Origin: Planctomycetota bacterium
GTDB lineage: Bacteria > Planctomycetota > Phycisphaerae > Phycisphaerales > Phycisphaeraceae
NCBI GenBank assembly: GCA_029267795.1
Contig: JAJUHR010000110.1
Coordinates: 1 to 6,423, forward strand
Reading direction: 5' to 3'
DNA length: 6,423 bases
The translations under genes were made by a program, and so were the position numbers. Below the pieces are notes generated by a model. The model did no database searches. It was not told the DNA's origin and was given only the letters and a program-made list of their open reading frames with translations. Positions 1 through 5,823 of this stretch are shown here, in pieces; position 1 is the first letter of the stretch, and every line of letters begins with the position of its first letter.

Positions 1-631
1 AGCGGGAGCGGGCTTTCGCGAGCTTTTCGACTTGTTCCGGGGGATTGCAGCCGGACATGTAGATCGCGCCCCGGAACACGCCAGGATGGTTGGGAGCGAG
101 CAGGCTGGCGACGCGGCCCCCGCCGGAAAACCCGCTGACGTAAACGCGGTCCTGATCCAGGCTATAGCGGCGGGCGATGTTGTACACGGCGTCCATGGCC
201 AGGCTCATCCGGCGAGCGACGGGGTGTTCATTGCCCGAGGCTTTGGCGCCGACCCAGATCAGGTGGCGCCGATCGAGCACCGGGCGCAGCGCCGGGAAAG
301 CGACGCCGGCATCCACCGCGTCGATAAAGACCAACACCCCATAGGGAGCGCCTTCCTGATAGTCCCGCGGGACGTACATCTCGAAGGGTTCCTGCGCGAT
401 GTCGTATTTCACAGTGGATTTGAACACATGCTCCGGGGCACGCTGGTTGAACTGGATCTGAAACGCGCCGCGCTGCTCCGGGGTCGGTTCGGGTGTCGGC
501 TGGTAGAGATCGGCGGGGGCGGGCGATGCGGTGGCGATTACGAGGAGCGCCGCTGCCACAGCCAGGGCGATCCGGCTTGGTCCGGGGCAGGGATGCGGGC
601 CCAGCCTAATCCCGTGGCGACCGTGGTCCAT
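1..631 (-). CDS. Secreted alpha/beta hydrolase (esterase/PHB depolymerase-like), 3' end outside window
   Basis: The 210 N-terminal residues are visible; the C-terminus lies beyond the left edge. A long basic/proline n-region is followed by a hydrophobic stretch (residues about 21-35) and an Ala-rich cleavage region ending near PAPA-D (about 37-41), so it is probably exported. The mature part has a beta-strand pattern typical of the alpha/beta hydrolase fold (YGVLVFID about 97-104; HLIWVGAKASGNE about 123-135). The nucleophile elbow is at DRVYVSGFSGGG, with S169 the likely catalytic serine in G-F-S-G-G. The strand-elbow-helix arrangement, followed by AIYMSGC (about 189-195), resembles the esterase/PHB depolymerase (LpqC-like) group. 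The acid and histidine of the triad would be in the missing part, so substrate cannot be stated. Start: ATG at 631; an in-frame ATG at 679 would add 16 residues without improving the signal peptide. It is transcribed divergently from sppA. Confidence 0.78.
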   Translation of the reverse strand, partial: MDHGRHGIRLGPHPCPGPSRIALAVAAALLVIATASPAPADLYQPTPEPTPEQRGAFQIQFNQRAPEHVFKSTVKYDIAQEPFEMYVPRDYQEGAPYGVLVFIDAVDAGVAFPALRPVLDRRHLIWVGAKASGNEHPVARRMSLAMDAVYNIARRYSLDQDRVYVSGFSGGGRVASLLAPNHPGVFRGAIYMSGCNPPEQVEKLAKARSR

Positions 632-673
632 AGTTAATGCTATCCCGCCTGTACGCCGATGGGCAGAGGAAAA

Positions 674-682
674 CAGCATACC
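674..682 (-). promoter_or_regulatory. Candidate -10 region for the divergent hydrolase gene
   Basis: On the minus strand this reads GGTATGCTG, containing TATGCT (680 to 675), which matches the sigma-70 -10 consensus at four of six positions. It ends 43 bases before the hydrolase ATG at 631, leaving a leader of about 35-40 bases. The same nine bases occur in inverted orientation at 771-779 before sppA. No convincing -35 box is visible 16-18 bases upstream. The call rests on the matched position of the two copies. Confidence 0.4.
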
Positions 683-770
683 CGATCCAGGGAGCAGGGG
701 TTGGTCCTAGGGGACTCCAGGGGTTGGGGGAGCCGGGATTTCCGGGGGGGCCTGCTGAATGAGTCCACGT

Positions 771-779
771 GGTATGCTG
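771..779 (+). promoter_or_regulatory. Candidate -10 region for sppA
   Basis: GGTATGCTG on the plus strand contains TATGCT (773-778) and ends 41 bases before the sppA ATG at 820. It is an exact inverted copy of 674-682. The spacing to the start codon is almost the same as for the divergent hydrolase gene, as expected for a pair of promoters. No good -35 hexamer is seen; the expected place falls at the end of a run of seven G (744-750). An alternative reading is a paired operator for one regulator. Confidence 0.4.
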
Positions 780-819
780 GGTAGCGGGGGCCCACAATCC
801 GTTTCATGGAACTTGGGTT

Positions 820-1842
820 ATGAGTGGAAACAATTGGATCGGGGCATTCGTGTTGGGCTTGGCGGGGTTGTTGGCGGGTGGCTGCGGGCCGATGACGTTT
901 GTCGTGGGCGGTTCGCCGGCGAATCAACGCCTGCAGACCACGGTGGTGGAGGGCGACGGGCGGTGGTTCAGCGACCGAGTGGCGATCATCGATGTCTCCG
1001 GGATCCTCCTAAGCACGAACAAACCCCAGGTGATCGGGGTGGGGGAAAACCCCGTCAGCCTGTTGTACGAGAAGCTCGAAGAAGCGCGGCGTGACCCACG
1101 CGTCAAAGCGGTGATCCTGCGCCTGAACACCCCGGGGGGCACCGTCACGGCCAGCGACACGGCCTACCGGCTGGTGACGCGATTCCGAGAGCAGACCGGC
1201 AAGCCCGTCGTGGCGCTGATGATGGACGTGGCGGCCAGCGGGGGCTATTACGTGGCGTGCGCCGCCGACCAAATCGTCGCCACCCCCACCACGGTGACCG
1301 GCAGCATCGGGGTGATCGTGCAGACGATCAGCTTCAAGCCGGCGCTGAGCCGGATCGGCGTGCAAGCCGAGGCGATCACCAGCGGCCCAAACAAAGATGT
1401 CGGCTCGCCGCTGAGCACCATGACCGACGAGCACAGGGCCCTGCTTCAGGCCATCGTGGACGATTTCTACCACGGTTTTGTGGACGTCGTGCGTGGGTCC
1501 AGGCACGGGCTGGCGGCGGATCGGTTGGCCGAGGCAACGGATGGCCGCGTCGTGACGGGGCGCGAAGCGCTAAGCATGGGGCTGGTGGATCGACTGGGCG
1601 ACTTGTACGACGCCTTTGCGGTGGCGAAGCGCCTCGCGGGCGTCGAGCACGCCGACTTGGTGTTGTATCATCGGCCGCTGGACTACGTCGGTTCGCCCTA
1701 CGCTTCGGCCGCGTGGACTGGATCCTTGGGGCCAAGCTGGCCAGGGGGCACGCAGATCAATCTGGCGCAATTCAATCTCGCGGGGACATTCGCCGATCCC
1801 GGCGTAGAGTTTTATTATCTATGGGACCCGTCGCAGCCGTAG
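820..1842 (+). CDS. sppA: Short-form signal peptide peptidase SppA, S49 family, probable lipoprotein
   Basis: A 340-residue serine protease of family S49, which in other bacteria degrades signal peptides left in the membrane. Residues 6-21 are hydrophobic and lead to LLAGGC with Cys22, an acceptable lipobox, so the enzyme is probably lipid-anchored outside the cytoplasmic membrane. The S49 core follows: RVAIIDVSG (53-61), the oxyanion-type motif LNTPGG (102-107), the nucleophile in AASGGYY (S140), VTGSIGVI (159-166) and the general base in GPNKD (K192). The S140-K192 spacing of 52 equals that of the Ser147/Lys199 dyad of Bacillus subtilis SppA. The region DGRVVTGREALSMGLVD (241-257) is the usual S49 end. 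About 45 further residues (295-340), rich in Gly, Pro and aromatics, match nothing I recognise. Length fits the single-domain form, not the 67-kDa E. coli tandem form. Start: ATG 820 puts the signal directly at the N-terminus; a GTG at 769 would add 17 residues. The Shine-Dalgarno is weak (TGGA before 811). Confidence 0.9.
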   Translation: MSGNNWIGAFVLGLAGLLAGGCGPMTFVVGGSPANQRLQTTVVEGDGRWFSDRVAIIDVSGILLSTNKPQVIGVGENPVSLLYEKLEEARRDPRVKAVILRLNTPGGTVTASDTAYRLVTRFREQTGKPVVALMMDVAASGGYYVACAADQIVATPTTVTGSIGVIVQTISFKPALSRIGVQAEAITSGPNKDVGSPLSTMTDEHRALLQAIVDDFYHGFVDVVRGSRHGLAADRLAEATDGRVVTGREALSMGLVDRLGDLYDAFAVAKRLAGVEHADLVLYHRPLDYVGSPYASAAWTGSLGPSWPGGTQINLAQFNLAGTFADPGVEFYYLWDPSQP

Positions 1843-1905
1843 GCGCAGCGCCGCGTGAACGGCGGGGTTGGAATCATACCGAATGGGTTGTTCGGGGGGA
1901 TGGAT

Positions 1906-1911
1906 AAAGGA
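1906..1911 (+). promoter_or_regulatory. Ribosome binding site for the zinc-ribbon membrane gene
   Basis: AAAGGA lies five bases before the ATG at 1917. It supports this start, which also places the CxxC zinc ribbon at the very N-terminus. Confidence 0.6.
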
Positions 1912-1916
1912 TTCTG

Positions 1917-2999
1917 ATGCAGCTGGAATGTCCCAGTTGTCGGCAGTTGTTGCAGCTCGACGCGGGGTTTGCCGGCGGGGTGTGCCGGTGCTCGAACTGC
2001 GGTGCGTTGATGACCGTGCCGGTGCTGGCGCAGTCGGCTGGGGCTGCCCGGCCCAAGTTGCCTGAGCGTCCCGAAGCCCCCCGCAGCGGAACGCCGCGTA
2101 GCGCGGTGGAATCGCGGCCTGTGCCGCACTCGCGCGTTGGGACGCCCGGAACATCTCGACCCCAGGGTATACCTCGGGAAAGCGTGCCCCCACGCCCCGG
2201 TCGTAATGCGCCTCCTCTGGCAACCACCAACCCCCCGGCCCCTCGGGAGCCAGCAGCAGAACCCGCTCGTGGAACCCGCAACCGACCCCGGCCGCGCCCG
2301 TGGGTCGTGGCTGTGGTCGCTCTCTTGATGGTGGTAGTGCTGGGGCCGATCGTCGTAGCGGTGATCGTCGCAGCCCGGACGGTCAAGGTCGCCCCACCTC
2401 CCGCCGTCCCGCCGTGGAAGCCACCCGTCGAGGCCTCGTTGGATACCTACGACCCCCAGACCAACCCCTTCGAGTTAAGCAAGCCGAACATGCTGGGCTT
2501 GCCGCTGAAGCACAAGGCGACGGTGGTCATCGACGCTTCATCGGTCAGCCGGGACTGGCTGGGATTGGTCAAGCAGGCGGTGATGCGCGGGACCGATTAC
2601 GAGATGAGCACTCTGACCATCCAGGTGCTGCTGCTGACGGAAAACGGGGTCAGGGCGTTCCCGGATCAACCCGTCACGTTCGCCGACCTGGATCAGGCCC
2701 AAATGCGACAGTTCTTGATGGGGACCATGGCCGCCGGTGCGCAGGAACTCAAACCCGGCCTCGAGCGAGCGCTGGCCAGCGACCCGGAGCAGGTGATCTT
2801 GGTGACGGGGCAGGAGTTGAGTGTGGAACAGCTGGCCGCAGTGGAAAACCTCCTGAAGCAGCATGGCAACGTCCAGTTCGACGCCGTGGTCATCGGGGCG
2901 CCCGACAGCGGGCTTCAGAACCTGGCGGGCCGCTACCAAGGGCGATGCGTGTTGCTGTCCCCCGAAAAGCTCAACGAATGGTACGAAGCCACGTTGTAA
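1917..2999 (+). CDS. Zinc-ribbon, single-TM protein with degenerate vWA-like domain
   Basis: I do not recognise a named gene. The 360 residues divide clearly. Residues 1-34 are a zinc ribbon with C5-x2-C8 and C25-x2-C28 (an extra C23 is present). Residues 40-128 are a low-complexity Pro/Arg/Ala linker. Residues 129-153 (VVAVVALLMVVVLGPIVVAV) are one membrane span preceded by RPRPRP, which puts the ribbon and linker inside by the positive-inside rule and the C-terminus outside. Residues 160-195 are a Pro-rich connector. Residues 199-355 look like a von Willebrand A fold: strand ATVVIDASS (201-209), helix DWLGLVKQAV, strand TIQVLLL, helix with ELKPGLERAL (277-286), strand QVILVTG (292-298), strand FDAVVIG (321-327). 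The MIDAS metal site is incomplete: D206 and S208 remain, but the third residue is V210, the GGT-type threonine appears as A275, and the LVTDG aspartate is absent. It follows sppA by 74 bases. The job is unknown; an envelope protein-binding role is inference. Confidence 0.7.
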   Translation: MQLECPSCRQLLQLDAGFAGGVCRCSNCGALMTVPVLAQSAGAARPKLPERPEAPRSGTPRSAVESRPVPHSRVGTPGTSRPQGIPRESVPPRPGRNAPPLATTNPPAPREPAAEPARGTRNRPRPRPWVVAVVALLMVVVLGPIVVAVIVAARTVKVAPPPAVPPWKPPVEASLDTYDPQTNPFELSKPNMLGLPLKHKATVVIDASSVSRDWLGLVKQAVMRGTDYEMSTLTIQVLLLTENGVRAFPDQPVTFADLDQAQMRQFLMGTMAAGAQELKPGLERALASDPEQVILVTGQELSVEQLAAVENLLKQHGNVQFDAVVIGAPDSGLQNLAGRYQGRCVLLSPEKLNEWYEATL

Positions 3000-3063
3000 G
3001 GCTCGAAGGGACAGGGGTCCTGCTGCGCACTGATTGCATTTGTCACTTAGATATAGCCTCGGA

Positions 3064-3119
3064 TTGGGTGGCTGGGGCAGAGCGCAGCGATGCCCCGGAA
3101 TCCGCCGCCACACACCCAA
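3064..3119. repeat. Nested palindromic intergenic repeat
   Basis: Outer arms TTGGGTG (3064-3070) and CACCCAA (3113-3119) enclose inner arms GGGGCA (3074-3079) and TGCCCC (3091-3096) around an 11-base loop, GAGCGCAGCGA. There is no T-run after it, so it is unlikely to be a simple intrinsic terminator. The loop core is shared with the hairpin at 4688-4707. It lies between the vWA-like gene and murD; the rest of 3000-3169 holds no gene that I can support. Confidence 0.6.
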
Positions 3120-3169
3120 ACGAAAAACGCCCTGACCCAGCCCTCGATCGAGCTCCGTGAGCACCCTCC

Positions 3170-4528
3170 ATGAACCACTCGGACCTGTCAAAAAAGCGCG
3201 TCGTGGTGATGGGCCTGGGTCGGTTCGGCGGCGGCGTAGGCGTGAGCCGATATCTGGCGGGGTGCGGAGCGCGCGTGCTGGTGACCGACCTCTTGCCCGC
3301 GGACCAGCTGCGCGAAAGCCTGGCTCAGCTCCGGGGGCTCCAGGGGCTGCCGATCGAATACCGCCTGGGAGAACACCGCGAAGAAGATTTCACCGCCGCG
3401 GACCTGATCGTCGTGAACCCCGCCGTCGACCCCCGCCATAACCGGTACCTGCAGGCAGCCCGCCAAGCAGGCGTCCCCTTCACCACGGAAATGCGGCTGC
3501 TGGTGGCAGCGCTACCGAATCGGCAGCGCACCATCGGCGTCACCGGCACAGCCGGCAAATCCACCGTGACGAGCATGATCGGCCACGCCCTGCAGCATTG
3601 CCCCACACACCCACGGGCCCGCGTGCACGTCGGCGGGAACCTCGGGGGCTCGTTGCTCGATCGCGTGGGGTCGATATCCCCTGACGATTGGGTCGTTCTG
3701 GAGCTATCCAGCTTCATGCTCGAGGCCCTGGGCGAGGACCACTGGTCGCCGCACGTCGCCATCGTCACCAATATCTCGGACAACCACATGGATCGCCACG
3801 GCACCATGCGGGCGTACGTGGCGGCCAAACAGCAGATCCTGCAGCATCAACAGCCGGGCGATCACGTGGCGCTCGGCCCCGGCGTCGAACATTGGCTGCG
3901 ACCGCCGGTAGCGACGGTCTCCCGCGTCGATCGTGCCCCCAATCCGCCACTGGAATTACTTATTCCGGGGGAACACAACCAACTCAACGCAGCAATCGCC
4001 ATCGCAGCCACTACTGTAGCGGGGGTCGAACCCGCCGCAGCGATAGAAGCCCTCAAGAGCTTCCCGGGCCTACCGCACCGACTGCAGCCGGTGGGCACGT
4101 GGGACAGCGTGCGGTACTACAACGATTCGAAGGCCACCACGCCCGAGGCCGCCCAGCTCGCCATCCGAAGCTTCGAACCCGCCACGGTCCACGTCATCCT
4201 CGGCGGGTACGACAAGAAGAGCGATTTGACCGCCCTGGCGCACTTCGCCGCCCGGCGCTGTCGCGCGGTGTACACCGTGGGAACCACCGGCGACGCGATC
4301 GCCCAAGCGGTGCAAGCGGTCGGCGGCACCGCGGTGCCCTGCCAGACGATCGAGCGCGCCGTGGAAGAAGCCCGAACACGTGCACACCCGGGAGAAGTCA
4401 TCCTGCTTAGCCCCGGCTGCGCGTCCTGGGACCAGTTCGAGAATTACGAGAAACGCGGCCAAGCCTTCGTCGCCGCCGCCTCACGACCCGCAGCCCCGCC
4501 CTCGGTTACGACAACGGTTTCCCCTTAA
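3170..4528 (+). CDS. murD: UDP-N-acetylmuramoylalanine--D-glutamate ligase MurD
   Basis: The cytoplasmic peptidoglycan enzyme that adds D-glutamate to UDP-MurNAc-L-Ala using ATP. 452 residues, near the family length. Residues 9-110: the Rossmann-like UDP-binding domain (VVVMGLGRFGGGVGV, LVTD). Central ATPase domain: P-loop GVTGTAGKST (123-132, K130); ELSSF (E178) and NHMDRHG (H206), the metal/catalytic positions; YVAAK with K220 at the place of the carbamylated lysine of E. coli MurD (K198). C-terminal domain: GLPHRLQPV (300-308), NDSKATT (318-324), ILGGYDKKSD (343-352) and LLSPGCASWDQFENYEKRG (412-430), the MurD-specific ending. Odd points: the N-terminal glycine loop is richer and one residue longer than in E. 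coli; the usual DHMDR reads NHMDR (N205); a Pro/Thr tail follows residue 438. Start: ATG 3170 is preceded by a weak GTGAG (3157-3161). No other mur genes are in view, so it is apart from a dcw cluster here. Confidence 0.96.
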   Translation: MNHSDLSKKRVVVMGLGRFGGGVGVSRYLAGCGARVLVTDLLPADQLRESLAQLRGLQGLPIEYRLGEHREEDFTAADLIVVNPAVDPRHNRYLQAARQAGVPFTTEMRLLVAALPNRQRTIGVTGTAGKSTVTSMIGHALQHCPTHPRARVHVGGNLGGSLLDRVGSISPDDWVVLELSSFMLEALGEDHWSPHVAIVTNISDNHMDRHGTMRAYVAAKQQILQHQQPGDHVALGPGVEHWLRPPVATVSRVDRAPNPPLELLIPGEHNQLNAAIAIAATTVAGVEPAAAIEALKSFPGLPHRLQPVGTWDSVRYYNDSKATTPEAAQLAIRSFEPATVHVILGGYDKKSDLTALAHFAARRCRAVYTVGTTGDAIAQAVQAVGGTAVPCQTIERAVEEARTRAHPGEVILLSPGCASWDQFENYEKRGQAFVAAASRPAAPPSVTTTVSP

Positions 4529-4541
4529 GAGGCAGTTTCAT

Positions 4542-4576
4542 CACCCCCTCCCCCGATCCGGGAGAGGGCCGGGGTG
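4542..4576. repeat. Hairpin repeat 1 between murD and htpX
   Basis: Arms CACCCC (4542-4547) and GGGGTG (4571-4576) enclose inner arms CTCCC (4548-4552) and GGGAG (4560-4564). It begins 13 bases after the murD stop. Very similar C-rich/G-rich palindromes (CCTCACCCC...GGGGTGAGGG type) are dispersed in many high-GC genomes. It could slow transcription at the murD end but lacks a T-run. Confidence 0.6.
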
Positions 4577-4597
4577 AGGGTTAGACCAGTAACACAG

Positions 4598-4614
4598 GGC
4601 GCGCTCCACGCGCC
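4598..4614. repeat. Hairpin repeat 2 between murD and htpX
   Basis: Perfect 6-bp arms GGCGCG (4598-4603) and CGCGCC (4609-4614) around the loop CTCCA. It is short and could be chance in GC-rich DNA, but it sits in a chain with three other hairpins. Confidence 0.4.
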
Positions 4615-4622
4615 ACTTGTAG

Positions 4623-4641
4623 GGCAGGACATCGTCCTGCC
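4623..4641. repeat. Hairpin repeat 3 between murD and htpX
   Basis: Perfect 8-bp arms GGCAGGAC (4623-4630) and GTCCTGCC (4634-4641) around ATC. With one mismatch the stem extends to TGT (4618-4620) and ACA (4642-4644). The near-perfect design suggests a dispersed palindromic element and not chance. Confidence 0.6.
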
Positions 4642-4687
4642 ACATTCTTCCCGCATCCACGACAAGGGGATCGTAGTAACGTAGGGC

Positions 4688-4707
4688 GGGTCAAGCGCAG
4701 CGGACCC
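4688..4707. repeat. Hairpin repeat 4 with AGCGCAGCG loop
   Basis: Arms GGGTC (4688-4692) and GACCC (4703-4707) enclose AAGCGCAGCG. The loop core AGCGCAGCG is the same as in the repeat at 3064-3119, but the stem is different, which suggests a family in which the loop is kept while the stem varies. Confidence 0.55.
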
Positions 4708-4712
4708 CACGG

Positions 4713-4724
4713 AACTTATAAGTT
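4713..4724. repeat. 12-bp perfect palindrome AACTTATAAGTT
   Basis: A perfect AT-rich palindrome nine bases past the htpX stop, in otherwise GC-rich DNA. It contains TTATAAGT, which recurs twice upstream of htpX (5791-5798 and 5816-5823). It may be a protein-binding site or the scar of an insertion; nothing in the sequence decides. Confidence 0.45.
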
Positions 4725-4733
4725 AAGAAGCGA

Positions 4734-5570
4734 TCACGCTAGCTCCAGCAGGCGGGCGATACGCTCCTCGGTGGGCGGGTGCGTCGAGAAGAGCTTCGTC
4801 AGGCTGTGGCCCGTCAGCGGCTCGACGATGAACATGTGGTTCTGAGCGGGGATTTCGTTTTGCAGCGGGATCCGGCGGGCGGTGGCCTCGAGCTTCCGCA
4901 GGGCGCTGACCAGCCCCATCGGGGTGCCGGCGATGCGGGCCGCATCGGCGTCGGCGACGAACTCGCGGCTGCGGCTGATGGCCATCTGGATCAGGGCCGC
5001 AGCGATCGGGGCCAGGATCAGCATCAGCAACCCGACCAGCGGGTGGCCGTGCTCCCGGTCGCTGCTCCCGCCGAACCAAAACGCCATGTACCCAAGGTAG
5101 CTGATCGCCCCGGCGATGGTGGCAGCGACGCAGCTGATGAGCGTGTCGCGGTTCTTCACGTGCGATAGCTCGTGGGCCATGACGCCCTCCAGCTCGTCGT
5201 AGGTCAATAGCTGCAGGGCCCCACGGGTGACGGCCACGGCGGCGTGACGGGGGTTGCGTCCGGTGGCGAACGCGTTGGGGGCCGCCTGGGGGCAGATGTA
5301 GACCCGTGGCATGGGAAGCCCCGCGTTGGTCGCCAAGCGGCGGACCATGGCGATCAAGTCCGGGGCGGTTCGTTCATCGACCTCTTCGCCTCGCATCGCA
5401 GCCAGGGCGATCTTGTCGCTGAAGAAGTAGGCGAAGATGTTCCCCACGCCGCCGAGGATGAAGGCGATCGTCAGGCCGCGCTGGCCGAACTGGGCGCCAA
5501 TCAAAAGGATTAGGCCGAACATCGCCGCGAGCAGAACCGCGGTCTTGACGTTGTTAACGAACCGAGTCAT
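4734..5570 (-). CDS. htpX: Membrane metalloprotease HtpX, M48B family
   Basis: A zinc-dependent protease of the cytoplasmic membrane which in other bacteria helps clear misfolded membrane proteins, often under heat or envelope stress. 278 residues, close to the usual 280-300. Two N-terminal spans (about 10-27 and 32-50), then a cytoplasmic catalytic region: NAGLPMPRVYI (82-92), PNAFATG (98-104), the zinc motif MAHELSHVKNRD (131-142; H133, E134, H137), two further hydrophobic segments (about 143-166 and 178-198), and SREFVADADAA (201-211), where E203 is the expected third zinc ligand. FSTHPPTEERI (261-271) is the conserved end. Every catalytic residue expected is present, so it should be active. 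Start: ATG 5570 has AAGGAG nine bases before it. It converges with murD and lies downstream of the TSUP gene on the same strand, separated by 253 bases that include a likely terminator, so it probably has its own promoter. Confidence 0.96.
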   Translation of the reverse strand: MTRFVNNVKTAVLLAAMFGLILLIGAQFGQRGLTIAFILGGVGNIFAYFFSDKIALAAMRGEEVDERTAPDLIAMVRRLATNAGLPMPRVYICPQAAPNAFATGRNPRHAAVAVTRGALQLLTYDELEGVMAHELSHVKNRDTLISCVAATIAGAISYLGYMAFWFGGSSDREHGHPLVGLLMLILAPIAAALIQMAISRSREFVADADAARIAGTPMGLVSALRKLEATARRIPLQNEIPAQNHMFIVEPLTGHSLTKLFSTHPPTEERIARLLELA

Positions 5571-5579
5571 TCAATCAAA

Positions 5580-5585
5580 CTCCTT
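5580..5585 (-). promoter_or_regulatory. Ribosome binding site of htpX
   Basis: On the minus strand this reads AAGGAG, nine bases before the ATG at 5570. It is the strongest Shine-Dalgarno in the window and fixes the htpX start. Confidence 0.75.
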
Positions 5586-5649
5586 AGGGCCTTGGCACGC
5601 GCCTCTTCTTTCATCCCCGTACAAAAGGTCGCGTTAATGGCAATGGAAG

Positions 5650-5676
5650 AGTATTGACCCCCGGCACGATTTTCAA
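5650..5676 (-). promoter_or_regulatory. Weak candidate promoter of htpX
   Basis: On the minus strand TTGAAA (5676-5671) is followed after 15 bases by AATACT (5655-5650). The spacer is short of the usual 16-18 bases and the -10 matches only four of six positions. It would give a leader of about 70 bases. I see no CIRCE inverted repeat or clear heat-shock sigma factor box. Confidence 0.25.
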
Positions 5677-5775
5677 TTAGCTGTAGTACCGCAAAATCGG
5701 TGCCTCAGTTCAAGCCCCGATCCTGAGAAGATTTGAGAAGTGCAGAGACGGGCATGGGAACGATTCCCCCAAGTC

Positions 5776-5800
5776 AATAAAAGTACTTAATTATAAGTAC
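5776..5800 (-). terminator. Possible intrinsic terminator after the TSUP gene
   Basis: Read on the minus strand, GTACTTA (5800-5794) and TAAGTAC (5789-5783) form a 7-bp stem with a 4-base loop, followed directly by TTTTATT (5782-5776). It starts 23 bases past the TSUP stop codon. The stem is AT-rich, so it would be weak; an operator is the alternative. Confidence 0.45.
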
Positions 5801-5823
5801 AGTATCAATTGTAAATTATAAGT
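5789..5823. repeat. Direct repeat of AATTATAAGT in an AT-rich island
   Basis: The ten bases AATTATAAGT occur at 5789-5798 and 5814-5823, offset by 25 bases. The second copy abuts the TSUP stop codon and the first overlaps the hairpin at 5783-5800. The stretch 5776-5826 is strikingly AT-rich compared with the rest of the window. Confidence 0.55.

Noticed and set aside
32..637. 201-codon plus-strand open frame over the hydrolase gene
   Set aside because: The opposite strand encodes a signal peptide and a GFSGG nucleophile elbow; this frame has no recognisable fold or signal and is a GC-rich shadow.
744..750. Run of seven G before sppA as a phase-variation tract
   Set aside because: G-runs of five to six are common in this window, and one sequence cannot show length variation.
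3009..3020. Small hairpin GGAC-AGGG-GTCC after the vWA-like gene
   Set aside because: Four-base arms are expected by chance and there is no T-run.
2300..3160. 286-codon plus-strand open frame overlapping the vWA-like gene
   Set aside because: It is rich in Arg, Gly and Pro without domains, overlaps the better-supported 1917-2999 gene (RBS, zinc ribbon, TM) and runs across the palindromic repeat.
3688..4410. 240-codon plus-strand open frame inside murD
   Set aside because: Composition is dominated by Arg/His/Gly/Ala as expected for an off-frame read of GC-rich DNA, and murD motifs occupy the other frame throughout.
4542..4576. Intrinsic terminator of murD
   Set aside because: The stem is strong but no T-run follows on either strand, so I list it as a repeat.
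4529..4733. CRISPR array or tandem repeat
   Set aside because: The inverted repeats here have different sequences and no regularly spaced direct repeats are present.
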